This document shows positions 24,960-33,120 of a stretch of DNA of 64,000 nt, one piece after another. The stretch is from CALBJU01 sp965247125 (GTDB taxonomy: Bacteria > Bacteroidota > Rhodothermia > Rhodothermales > UBA10348): the NCBI GenBank assembly GCA_965247125.1, contig CBDFGO010000003.1:930001-994000 (forward strand), given 5' to 3'. A program made the position numbers and the translations under genes. How positions within the stretch are numbered: the stretch's first letter is position 1; each line of letters opens with the position of its first letter. A model generated the notes under the pieces. It had not been told where the DNA came from. It did not search any database and saw nothing but the letters and a program-made list of their open reading frames with translations.

Positions 24960-26699
24960 ATGTCTGCCATCGAATCCATTCTCTCTCCTGAGTTTCACCT
25001 CGTTATCACCGATACGGAGACCACGGGTATTCATGCGCTGCGCAACAGAATCATTGAGATCGCCGCGCTTAAAGTGAAGCAGGGCGAGTCCAGAAAGATG
25101 TTTTCACATCTGATGGATCCGGGCCTTTCCATTCCTCACCGCATCACCAATATCACAGGAATTACCTCAGCCATGGTGTTTGGACAGCCAACGGCCGAGG
25201 AGATTATGCCTCTGTTTCGAGACTTTCTGGGGGACGCGATTTTTGTCGCTCACAATATTCGATTCGACCTCTCATTCATCAACGCCGAGTTCCAACGCAT
25301 CGGCCTGGAGGAGATGGATAACTCGGGGCTGTGCACGCTGCGGCTGGCGCGGCGCCTGCTCCCGGGATTGAGATCTAAAAGTCTGGGGAATCTGGCCAAG
25401 TTTTTCCGCATTCCTCCTGACGGTAGGCACCGCGCCAGCCGCGATGTAGAAATCACTACCGAAGTACTGGAGCGATTGTCCCAGATAGCGATCGACGACC
25501 ACGGTGTCACGGCTATCGAAGAACTGATCGAGATGCAGGCCCGGACCTACGCGAAGGTCAATCCTTTTTCCCGACACGTCGTCGCCATCAAGCGCGACAT
25601 CCTGCCCGAACTGCCCGATAGCCCCGGGGTGTACTTCATGAAAGACGGTAGGGGGAAAGTTCTCTATGTGGGTAAGGCTAAAAACCTCTCACAACGTGTC
25701 TCGAGCTATTTTTCTGCCATAGAGGCCCACCCGCCTAGAATACGCCAATTGATTTCCCGCGTTCGAAATGTGAGCTGGTCAACTACGGAGACGGAGCTGC
25801 ACGCTCTGATTGATGAAAGCCGGGAGATCAAAGTGTTGGATCCTCCCCTGAATCGAGCGCAAAAAAAGTATATCTCCCGACCGTACCTGGCGTTGAGCAT
25901 CCTTGATGATTTTCCACGGCTGACTGTACAGGTGATCGTCAGAGATGATGGATCCGAATATTTCGGCCCCCTCACGAGTCGGAGTCAGGCCCGAACTATC
26001 GTAGAAATTGTCGAGCGTTATTTCATTATCAGAAATTGCTCCGCCACGGAGTTTGCTGGCGGCCGGCGGTGTGTTCGGGCGGATATTGGTCGATGTGGAG
26101 CTCCCTGTGATGGTTCGCAGTCGAGTACGAACTACTTGAAAGTCATTGATCGCGTGCGCTGCTTCCTGGTTGGAGACGTCGACGAGGTTATCGAGCAGAT
26201 TGAGGCAGAAATGGCGAGATGTTCTCAGAAACAGGCGTTCGAAGAGGCGGCCGAGCTGCGGGACTGGATTCAGTTACTGGACGATAGATTGCTGAAGACC
26301 GGCTCGATTGCTTCTCCCGTCCTTGGCCCGGACCACGTCCACTTTTTGAGGGGGCTGGACTCGGGTGCAGGTAGCCTGGTCATGGTATCCCGTGGTAGGA
26401 TTGTATTGATTGAAGCCGTCTCGAATGTGAGTAGGATTGCCGACCATATTGGCTCGGCGCTCTCACAGGAATCTGGGTCGGAAATGGTGATGGACCAAAT
26501 TCAAACTGATGCGCGCCGCATTCTTGATCACTGGCTGTATGTCAACCGGTCTTCAATCGAGTCCGTAGAACGACGTGAGGACGAGGCTGAATCAAGTTTC
26601 GCCGCGCGGGCTCAGGACGTTTTTTCGACGATCACCGCCCCGGCGGACCTCGAAGACGGTCCTCTGGACGAAAAGCTGGATTCGTTCACTTCGTTATAG
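24960..26699 (+). CDS. DEDDh exonuclease fused to UvrC-like GIY-YIG nuclease
   Basis: Residues 1-190 form a DnaQ-type 3'-5' exonuclease: VITDTETTGIHALRNRIIEI (DxE), VAHNIRFDLSFI and HRASRDVEIT (His-Asp). From about 215 a GIY-YIG domain follows: DSPGVYFMKDGRGKVLYVGKA with the Arg helix RVSSYF. A UvrC-like middle includes a Cys-rich patch (RRCVRADIGRCGAPCDG) and a UVR-like helix pair around residues 415-440 (QKQAFEEAAELRDWIQLLDD). The UvrC RNase H-like endonuclease and HhH domains are missing. This resembles Cho-like exonuclease/GIY-YIG fusions of unclear repair role. It is 55 bp downstream of the histidine kinase. Confidence 0.88.
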   Translation: MSAIESILSPEFHLVITDTETTGIHALRNRIIEIAALKVKQGESRKMFSHLMDPGLSIPHRITNITGITSAMVFGQPTAEEIMPLFRDFLGDAIFVAHNIRFDLSFINAEFQRIGLEEMDNSGLCTLRLARRLLPGLRSKSLGNLAKFFRIPPDGRHRASRDVEITTEVLERLSQIAIDDHGVTAIEELIEMQARTYAKVNPFSRHVVAIKRDILPELPDSPGVYFMKDGRGKVLYVGKAKNLSQRVSSYFSAIEAHPPRIRQLISRVRNVSWSTTETELHALIDESREIKVLDPPLNRAQKKYISRPYLALSILDDFPRLTVQVIVRDDGSEYFGPLTSRSQARTIVEIVERYFIIRNCSATEFAGGRRCVRADIGRCGAPCDGSQSSTNYLKVIDRVRCFLVGDVDEVIEQIEAEMARCSQKQAFEEAAELRDWIQLLDDRLLKTGSIASPVLGPDHVHFLRGLDSGAGSLVMVSRGRIVLIEAVSNVSRIADHIGSALSQESGSEMVMDQIQTDARRILDHWLYVNRSSIESVERREDEAESSFAARAQDVFSTITAPADLEDGPLDEKLDSFTSL

Positions 26700-26762
26700 A
26701 CTGGATACGGTGTTTTTGGTGAGCATCTCGGGATGGAGAAGTGATTCGAACCCTTAGTCCAT

Positions 26763-27305
26763 TCATCCGAACAACCAACGCACCACAAATACGGCCAACA
26801 CCAGGGCGAATGCGTCTGCGATGAGACCGGCCGGTACTGCATGACGTGTTTTCTTGATATTGACCGCGCCGAAATAGACTGCAATCACGTAAAACGTCGT
26901 TTCTGTTGATCCGAACATGGTCGCCGCCATTTTCACAAGGATAGAGTCCTCGCCGAATTGCTGGATCATATCCAACACGATGGCAGCCGAGCCAGCACCC
27001 GTGAGCGGACGCATGATCATCATCGGCAAGACCTCGGGGGGGATGGAGAACCAGGAAAATATCGGACGCAGTCCGTCAACCATGAAGTCCATCGCACCGG
27101 ATGCTCGAAACATTCCGATGGCAAAGAGGATCGCCACGAGGTAAGGAATGATGGTCACCGCAACGGTGAAGCCACCCTTGGCGCCCTCTACGAATTCCTC
27201 GTAGACCTTCACTTTCTTGATCAGTCCATAAAGTGGAAATCCAACGATCAGCGCGGGAAGCACGAAGATGGAGATCGATTCAATTATTGTTCGGAGTGTT
27301 TCCAT
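26763..27305 (-). CDS. SpmB-like nucleoside-recognition-domain membrane protein
   Basis: This 180-residue integral membrane protein carries the Gate/nucleoside-recognition motif and SpmB marks: VEGAKGGFTVAVTIIPYLVAI, PLTGAGSAAIVLDMIQQFG, FGSTETTFYVIAVYFGAVNIKKTRHAV. In Bacillus SpmA/SpmB affect spore maturation, but homologues are widespread in non-sporulating bacteria, where the role is unknown. The start is 4 bp after the SpmA-like stop, so the two form a pair. Several transmembrane helices are evident. No spore genes are present here, so the sporulation name should not be taken as function. Confidence 0.88.
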   Translation of the reverse strand: METLRTIIESISIFVLPALIVGFPLYGLIKKVKVYEEFVEGAKGGFTVAVTIIPYLVAILFAIGMFRASGAMDFMVDGLRPIFSWFSIPPEVLPMMIMRPLTGAGSAAIVLDMIQQFGEDSILVKMAATMFGSTETTFYVIAVYFGAVNIKKTRHAVPAGLIADAFALVLAVFVVRWLFG

Positions 27306-27309
27306 GATA

Positions 27310-28275
27310 TCAAGCCTCCTCTATCATGGCAGGCGCCGTTGCTCTGAACCGTTTCATCTTCCCGAGTAATTTGGCGCTGATGATAGCGACGATCAGAGAA
27401 ATGAACGTCACTATCAGGATGGCAAATATTAGCTGGTTGATCTGCAATCCCATCAGTGCGACGAGCAGAACGGGCGGAACGAGCTGTACTGAGGCCGTAT
27501 TCATTGCAAGCAACATTACCATCGAATCGGTCGCGGTTTCTTTCTCCGAATTCAATGTTTGTAACTCTTCCATCGCCTTGATTCCCAGGGGAGTCGCCGC
27601 ATTTCCAAGACCCAGCATGTTGGCCGTCATATTCAGGACGATCATGCCGAAAGCAGGATGATCGCGGGGGATATCTGGAAAGAGGGGGCGCAGAACAGGT
27701 TGTGTGAATCGGACCAGGGCATGTATGAGGCCTGCCTTCTCTGCGATCTGAAGTAGTCCCATCCACAATGCCAGGACACCAATCAGACTGAGTGCCAGTT
27801 GAACGGCCGTTTCCGCCATGCTCAGAGCGGCCTGCGCTATTGCGTGCATCTTGACGTAGCGCACGGGGGAGAATCGGATCGTTGCCGCGCCGTCGGCTCC
27901 CCGGACAAGGGTGAGTTTACCGCGCAGATCGTTGTCTCTGGAGGAGGTCTCCGAGCGGATGGTCGTCCAGGGCTCGGGAAGCGCAACATCCTCGGCAAAA
28001 CGCAATTGGATTCCTTCCTCTGAGTTGATCAGTACGCCGGAATAGGTCGAGTCCGCCAGATCTTCGACCTGGTAGAACGATCGATAGTACTCTCCATCAA
28101 CGTGAACAGTTACCTCTTGACGTCGTATTGCGGGATCGAGAGCATCCTCGGAAGAGAGAGTCAGTTTGAAATCACTTTCATTTCGGTACGTATCTCTGGT
28201 GAGATCTCTAACGTCGTAGGCTATTCCGAACACGAAACTCAGAATGATGAGTCCCGCCCAGATATAGTTCAGCAT
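27310..28275 (-). CDS. SpmA-like membrane protein with extra inserted domain
   Basis: The start at 28275 (MLNYIWAGLIILSFVFGIAYD) matches the usual SpmA opening; the longer frame upstream is non-coding DNA. The core matches SpmA: LWMGLLQIAEKAGLI, PVLRPLFPDIPRDHPAFG, NMLGLGNAATPLGIKAMEEL and AMNTASVQLVPP. Compared with the roughly 195-residue Bacillus protein as I remember it, about 110 residues are inserted between the first membrane helix and the next (roughly 33-140). This insert is beta-rich and charged (QEVTVHVDGEYYRSFYQ) and looks like a folded soluble domain. Total 321 residues. It pairs with SpmB-like 4 bp downstream. Transported substrate, if any, is unknown. Confidence 0.85.
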   Translation of the reverse strand: MLNYIWAGLIILSFVFGIAYDVRDLTRDTYRNESDFKLTLSSEDALDPAIRRQEVTVHVDGEYYRSFYQVEDLADSTYSGVLINSEEGIQLRFAEDVALPEPWTTIRSETSSRDNDLRGKLTLVRGADGAATIRFSPVRYVKMHAIAQAALSMAETAVQLALSLIGVLALWMGLLQIAEKAGLIHALVRFTQPVLRPLFPDIPRDHPAFGMIVLNMTANMLGLGNAATPLGIKAMEELQTLNSEKETATDSMVMLLAMNTASVQLVPPVLLVALMGLQINQLIFAILIVTFISLIVAIISAKLLGKMKRFRATAPAMIEEA

Positions 28276-28417
28276 GTGTTCCCGTATATGTACCGTTGGA
28301 AGCAGAAGGGGCAGCATAATACGAAGCACGGAGCACTCACGGCACGGGAAGGACGCAAGGTGGGCGGCCCCGAGTCGCTGCGATGTATCGCGCCCAAAGG
28401 TGACAGAGCGACTGGAC

Positions 28418-28468
28418 AAAAAAACCCGTACCGGGGCGGCGACATTAAGCCGCCACCCTGATACGGGT
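28418..28468 (-). terminator. Intrinsic terminator, minus strand
   Basis: On the minus strand the outer stem ACCCGTA/TACGGGT (28462-28468 with 28424-28430) encloses an inner stem GGCGGC/GCCGCC, and a run of Ts follows (complement of 28418-28423). It is well formed. It could end transcripts from the methylmalonyl-CoA epimerase gene, or end a short RNA encoded just upstream. Confidence 0.75.
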
Positions 28469-28554
28469 GTCCGAAGACTCCGGGATCTGCTACGCAAACC
28501 CGCGGAGGAAGTGCGCCGAGGCCAGGATCAAGCCGACTAAAAGTCGAAAATCCT
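28418..28554 (-). ncRNA. Candidate structured RNA or attenuator leader ending in a terminator
   Basis: Read on the minus strand, it opens with a nested hairpin, CAGGAT pairing with ATCCTG around CGAC-TTTTA-GTCG. It continues with a GC-rich stretch and ends with a two-part terminator hairpin and a T7 run. Either it is a short independent RNA, or it is a leader whose terminator controls the spmA-like gene 143 bases downstream. I cannot match it to 6S RNA, tmRNA, RNase P RNA, SRP RNA or a riboswitch class I know. Confidence 0.35.
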
Positions 28555-28804
28555 GTTGTATCGGTCTAGATCACAAAACTTCGAGGAACACGCGGAAGGA
28601 TCGAATCATCCCCATGACTTCACCTTCCACATATTATCTACTGAGCGCATTGATATTATCGGCAAACGACCGACGCGCTTATAGAGCGTACTGTGAAGTC
28701 CATGTGAATGAAGCCCCGAAAGGCGATGTAAATCGGTAAAAAAGAACGATTGTGGCGAGGTGAAATAATAACGGGAATCGCTTGTCGGCCAATGATTACA
28801 CCGG

Positions 28805-29215
28805 TCAGGGAGCTTGAATGTCATCGGAAGAACAGAACTCCATAAGGACACCGTGGGTGTCTGACGGGTGCACGAAAAATATCCGCTTCCCATCAGCCCC
28901 TGCTTTTGGCGATTCGCCAATCAAATTCAGCCCAAGCTTTTCGAAATGGTCGAAGGATGCTTCCGAGTCATCGACGCTGAAGGCCAGGTGATGCATTCCC
29001 GGGCCGTGTCGCTCGAGAAATCGACCGATCACTGAGGTAGGTGACGTGGATTCCAACAACTCAATTTTTGTGCCGCCCGCGTTGTAAAAGTGAGTTATCA
29101 CCCCTTCTGAGGTGACTTCTTCGGACTTGTAGGGCTTCGCTCCGAATAGCTGTTCGTACAGACGTTTTGAGGCGTCGATATCGCTGACCGCTATTCCGAT
29201 GTGGTCAAGTTTCAC
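28805..29215 (-). CDS. mce: Methylmalonyl-CoA epimerase
   Basis: This 136-residue glyoxalase-fold (VOC) protein interconverts (R)- and (S)-methylmalonyl-CoA, linking propionyl-CoA to succinyl-CoA. Marks are KLDHIGIAVSDIDASKRLYEQLFG (metal-binding His at the start), THFYNAGGTKIELLESTSP (Glu ligand), GPGMHHLAFSVDD (His-His) and FVHPSDTHGVLMEFC (final Glu). Two VOC modules of about 65 residues fill the protein exactly. Mutase genes are not in the window. It stands alone upstream of the terminator at 28418. Confidence 0.92.
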   Translation of the reverse strand: MKLDHIGIAVSDIDASKRLYEQLFGAKPYKSEEVTSEGVITHFYNAGGTKIELLESTSPTSVIGRFLERHGPGMHHLAFSVDDSEASFDHFEKLGLNLIGESPKAGADGKRIFFVHPSDTHGVLMEFCSSDDIQAP

Positions 29216-29318
29216 GAATCGTAAGAGGGATTAAAAATGAAATTGAGGTTGAACACCAGATTAGGGATGACCACGTATCCGGTCAACTGTACCTTGCATC
29301 AAATCAGTAAATGGCCTC

Positions 29319-30272
29319 ATGCATCAGATCGCTAGCGGTAAGGACTATCGACGTCCTGTCATGATTGCGAGTCTCCTCATTTCCTTCCTCATGTTGGGAG
29401 GGAAGATGACCGCGTACACCGTGACTGGCTCCGCGGCAATACTCTCTGATGCGTTGGAATCTGTCATTCACCTTCTTGCCACGGGTTTCGCTGCATTCAG
29501 TCTGTGGTACTCTGTGCAACCACCGGATGAGCAGCATCCGTACGGCCATGGTAAAATCGCCTACTTCTCGTCCGGTTTTGAAGGCGGACTGATTTTTCTC
29601 GCTGCACTTAGCATTCTTTACACCGCCGTTTCCGATCTCATCTATGGATCGGAACTGCACAATGTGAGCGCAGGACTGTTGATTACGGGTGGTTTGGCGT
29701 TTGTAAATCTGTTATTGGGATGGGCGCTCATCCAAACCGGGAAAAAGCAAAACAGTGTTGTTCTGATCGCGAATGGTCACCACGTTTGGACCGACATGTG
29801 GACGAGTGTCGGAGTGATCATCGGGCTTGTGCTGGTTTCTGTAACCGGGGTTCTCTGGTTGGACCCGGTCGTGGCTATTATTCTGGCCTTGAATATCTTG
29901 TGGACCGCCACCAAGCTCGTCAAGAATGCTGTCCATGGACTAATGGAAGCGGCCGATCCAGCCGAGACGAAAAAAATAACCGATCTGCTCGAAAAGGCGG
30001 TGCGCGACCAGACAATATCTGGATTCCATCAACTGCGTCATCGGCGTGTAAACGACAGTATCTGGATCGAATATCACCTGTTGTTTCCTCTGGAAGATTC
30101 CATCTCGGAGGCTCACGAAAAATCACATGGAGTGGAAGAAGATTTGCATCTGTTGTTCAAAAACGACCACGTTGTTGTGACAGCGCATCTCGAGCCTCTT
30201 GAGCACGACGAAGCCCATCTGCACAGCCATCATGAGCCGCGGATCGATGTTCTCGGTAAGGGGTCGAAATGA
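29319..30272 (+). CDS. Cation diffusion facilitator (CDF) metal transporter
   Basis: This 317-residue inner-membrane protein exports divalent metal in exchange for protons, by family. About six membrane helices fill residues 15-210. Metal-site segments are AAILSDALESVIH in helix 2 and NGHHVWTDMWTS in helix 5. Helix 2 has Asp-x-x-Glu-Ser rather than the His/Asp pair of zinc-type CDFs, so the metal is uncertain. A cytoplasmic domain follows (GFHQLRHRRVNDSIWIEYHL), and the tail is His-rich (HDEAHLHSHHE), a likely extra metal-binding site. Its end overlaps the flavoprotein gene by ATGA. Confidence 0.9.
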   Translation: MHQIASGKDYRRPVMIASLLISFLMLGGKMTAYTVTGSAAILSDALESVIHLLATGFAAFSLWYSVQPPDEQHPYGHGKIAYFSSGFEGGLIFLAALSILYTAVSDLIYGSELHNVSAGLLITGGLAFVNLLLGWALIQTGKKQNSVVLIANGHHVWTDMWTSVGVIIGLVLVSVTGVLWLDPVVAIILALNILWTATKLVKNAVHGLMEAADPAETKKITDLLEKAVRDQTISGFHQLRHRRVNDSIWIEYHLLFPLEDSISEAHEKSHGVEEDLHLLFKNDHVVVTAHLEPLEHDEAHLHSHHEPRIDVLGKGSK

Positions 30273-31651
30273 AAGCTAAAAAAATAATCGTCATTGGAGG
30301 GGTGGCCTCTGGTCCTGCGGCCGTTGCAGAAGCGCGTCGCACAGATCCCGAAGCGGATATCACCATCGTTGAGATGGGTCCCGATATATCGTACAGCGCG
30401 TGCGAGATGCCACTGTACGTATCTGGGGAAATTGCGAATTCTGAGCGCCTGGTACGCTACCCGGTCGCCAAGTTCAGAGAACATTTTTCATCCACCGTTC
30501 TGACGCATCACCAAGCTGAAAGTATCGACGTACAGAGACGGGTGGTGACAGTCCGAGACCTTGCAACACAGCAGGAATGCGACCTGTCCTATGACAAGTT
30601 GGTTCTGGCTACCGGATCCGGGGCAGTCGTTACCGAGGCGCTTCAAATCAGCTCGAGAGACGTGCACGTTTTACGCAGTCTTCAGGACGCAAGGTCTGTC
30701 GTGGATACGCTGGAGGGGAGGACGATTCACCACGCGGTGATTATTGGAAGCGGATTTGTTGGCCTCGATGTGGTCGAATCATTGCTGCATCGGGGAATCC
30801 GGGTGACGATGCTAGCCTCAGAAGGCCGCGTACTCAACAGGTCGCTCGATGGCGATATGAGCGCTCTCGTTGTAGATCATCTGGAGCAGCAAGGAGTGTC
30901 GGTTCGCAGCGAGCGGGCCACCTCACTGGATGTGGCGCTAGATGGCTCGATTCGAGCTGTATCGACCGATGTCGGAGAGAAAATTGGTTGCGGATTCGTT
31001 CTCATAGCCGCGGGTACCCGGCCCCAGACAGAACTGGGGATTCAAGCGGGTCTCAAGACCGGTGAATCGGGAGCGTACGAGGTTGATTCACAGCTTCGGA
31101 CGTCTGCGCCGGGAATCTGGGCGTGTGGCGACTGTATCGAAAAGAAGGACGCGGTCACAGGCACGAGTATTCGCGCACCACTCGCGCTCAACGCATTCCG
31201 TTCTGGCCGCGTTGCGGGACGCAACGCGGCCAGGAGCGGTAAAGGAAGACCTGCTAAGCTGGGACCCGTTGTGAGGGCGACTGCCATATCCGTCTGCGGG
31301 CTCGAGGTTGCCCACACGGGCTGGAGTGAGGAAGAGGCGCAGAATGCAGGATTATCGGCCGTAGGGGAGACCATAACGCACCGAAGTGCTTCGTCCCTCG
31401 CCAACCATCATCCACTTTCCGTCCGACTCGTGGCCGACCCCTCGAATGGTAAGCTCCTCGGAGCCCAGATTATCGGCATTCAAGGCGCGACCCAGCGGGT
31501 AAACATCATCACAGCCCTGCTCAGAAAGGGTGCAACAGTCGACGACCTGTACGACGTGGACTTCGTCTATTCGCCGCGGCTGTCGCCAGCCCACGATGCG
31601 CTGATGATCGCCGCCAGGATGATGCAGAAACGATTGATTGGTCAGCGATGA
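30269..31651 (+). CDS. CoA-disulfide reductase-like FAD/NAD(P) oxidoreductase
   Basis: This 460-residue flavoprotein has an N-terminal FAD motif IIVIGGVASGPAAVAEAR and, near residue 45, SYSACEMPLYVSG with the single redox-active Cys typical of CoA-disulfide reductases and NADH oxidases. The second Rossmann motif is HAVIIGSGFVGLDVVESLL. The FAD-binding Asp lies in GIWACGDCIEKKDAV, and a dimerisation domain closes the protein. It may reduce CoA disulfide, per/polysulfide or oxygen. Overlaps of 4 bp with the CDF gene before it and rsmB after it place it in a plus-strand operon. Confidence 0.85.
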   Translation: MKAKKIIVIGGVASGPAAVAEARRTDPEADITIVEMGPDISYSACEMPLYVSGEIANSERLVRYPVAKFREHFSSTVLTHHQAESIDVQRRVVTVRDLATQQECDLSYDKLVLATGSGAVVTEALQISSRDVHVLRSLQDARSVVDTLEGRTIHHAVIIGSGFVGLDVVESLLHRGIRVTMLASEGRVLNRSLDGDMSALVVDHLEQQGVSVRSERATSLDVALDGSIRAVSTDVGEKIGCGFVLIAAGTRPQTELGIQAGLKTGESGAYEVDSQLRTSAPGIWACGDCIEKKDAVTGTSIRAPLALNAFRSGRVAGRNAARSGKGRPAKLGPVVRATAISVCGLEVAHTGWSEEEAQNAGLSAVGETITHRSASSLANHHPLSVRLVADPSNGKLLGAQIIGIQGATQRVNIITALLRKGATVDDLYDVDFVYSPRLSPAHDALMIAARMMQKRLIGQR

Positions 31652-32988
31652 ACTCAAGACAGAAGGTGACACCGGCTCGAACCTCCTCTGCGCGGCTTGA
31701 AGCGGCCCGGCAGCTGGATGAAAATCAGGAGAGGGATGCATTTGTCGGACTGTCCCGGAAAGACGGCGGGACCAACGCGGCTTTGGAACGGGGTGTCAGG
31801 GATCTTGTGTCCGGTGTCACTCGATGGCAGAGGTATCTCGATTTCCTGATAGAGTCGTTTTACAAGGGAGACGTATCGGGAATTGAGAAACCCATGAGGA
31901 CAGTTCTGCGACTGGGGATTTATGAGCTGCTCTTTACCCGAAAGCCTGATCACGCTGTGCTAAACGAGTCTGTTGAGACGGCTAAGGTGCACGTGCGTCC
32001 GGGAGCAGGATCACTGACTAATGGGCTGCTTCGAAACATTCTTCGCAGCAAGGATTCGTTGCCCGAGCCATCAGGAACTCCACTGCGCAAGATTGCAATC
32101 AGACATTCTCATCCCGATTGGATGGTACGTCGATGGATTCAGCAATGGGGAGAAGACGACGCTGTCCGATTTCTCGAACACAACAATCAACGGCCCGTAT
32201 TCGGAGTACACATTCTGTCTGAGAGGGAGGCTGTATTGGAGGCGATCGAAGATGCGGGTGCCGAGTGGGAAGCGTCTCCGTTTCTGACCGATTTCATTCG
32301 CGTCAAAAGCGTCCAGCCCCTACTGAGAGGTGGATTTTTAAAGCGCGGTGCAGTGCGCGTTCAAGACGAGGCGGCCGCCCTTGTAGTCAGATTTGTCGAC
32401 CCCCATCCGGGCAATCAAGTGCTCGACCTATGTGCCGCTCCGGGAGGCAAGACGACTCTCCTGGCTCTCCTGCTTGAAGAGAATGGCCGGGTCGTCGCAG
32501 CCGATATTCATAAGCGGAGGCTGCGCCTGGTTAGACAAAACGTTGCGCTCTCCGGTGTAAATAATGTTGACGTGGAAGTTGCAGATGGTGTCGAACCGCC
32601 CGCGAACTGGAAGCATGCGTTTGACCATGTCTTGCTCGACGCGCCGTGCACCGGATTCGGCGTTCTTGGGAAACGGGCAGACATGCGTTGGAGGAGAACA
32701 GAATCCGACCTGGCGGACCTGATCGTACTTCAATGGAAACTGATGGACGGAGCCGCTTCCTGTGTAAAACCAGGGGGGATTCTCACCTACAGCACCTGTT
32801 CGGTTGATCCCGAAGAAAACGAGGCACAAGTGACCGCATTTCTGAAAGACAATGTGAGTTTTTCACTGGAAGATGCCCCGCCCTCGTTTCCTGAAGAGCT
32901 GCTCAGTGGAGGGAAAATGTACCTCAGTCTGCCCTTCCAGACGGACATGGACGGTGCCTTCGCAGCGAGATTGCGACGAAACCGCTGA
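31648..32988 (+). CDS. rsmB: 16S rRNA (cytosine-967-C5)-methyltransferase
   Basis: This 446-residue enzyme methylates C967 of 16S rRNA. The N-terminal NusB-like RNA-binding domain (about 15-145) includes GVTRWQRYLDFLIE and RLGIYELLF. The C-terminal SAM domain has VLDLCAAPGGKTTLLALLL, the conserved Pro-Cys in LLDAPCTGFGVLGKR and the nucleophile Cys in YSTCSVDPEENEAQV. Length and domain order are standard for RsmB. Its start overlaps the flavoprotein stop by ATGA. Confidence 0.93.
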   Translation: MNSRQKVTPARTSSARLEAARQLDENQERDAFVGLSRKDGGTNAALERGVRDLVSGVTRWQRYLDFLIESFYKGDVSGIEKPMRTVLRLGIYELLFTRKPDHAVLNESVETAKVHVRPGAGSLTNGLLRNILRSKDSLPEPSGTPLRKIAIRHSHPDWMVRRWIQQWGEDDAVRFLEHNNQRPVFGVHILSEREAVLEAIEDAGAEWEASPFLTDFIRVKSVQPLLRGGFLKRGAVRVQDEAAALVVRFVDPHPGNQVLDLCAAPGGKTTLLALLLEENGRVVAADIHKRRLRLVRQNVALSGVNNVDVEVADGVEPPANWKHAFDHVLLDAPCTGFGVLGKRADMRWRRTESDLADLIVLQWKLMDGAASCVKPGGILTYSTCSVDPEENEAQVTAFLKDNVSFSLEDAPPSFPEELLSGGKMYLSLPFQTDMDGAFAARLRRNR

Positions 32989-33120
32989 CTGATTGGCTAG
33001 CAAGTGGTTTTAGGGTGTATACCAGAGGAAGTGCCCTCAGAAACCTCGGGGTATCCTTTGGCATACCTCACACATCCGATCAAGCATCCGATTATGCATT
33101 CGATCACACAATTGCGGCCT

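Larger units (their letters stand above)
28276..28804. other. Long non-coding region upstream of the spmA-like gene
   Basis: This 529-base gap has no convincing protein gene. Its minus strand holds a structured stretch ending in a terminator (28418-28554), described separately. A 14-codon minus-strand ORF (28615 to 28571) could be a leader peptide, but nothing else supports it. The 28276-28417 part should hold the spmA-like promoter if transcription starts after the terminator. Confidence 0.5.

Noticed and set aside
26763..28275. Evidence of sporulation from SpmA/SpmB
   Set aside because: These families are widespread in non-spore-formers, and all other genes point to a Gram-negative T9SS organism.
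28276..28497. N-terminal extension of the SpmA-like protein
   Set aside because: It would run through the terminator hairpin, and the natural SpmA-type opening begins at 28275.
28467..28739. 90-codon plus-strand frame in the spmA upstream gap
   Set aside because: Composition is not protein-like, and it runs antisense through the structured stretch.
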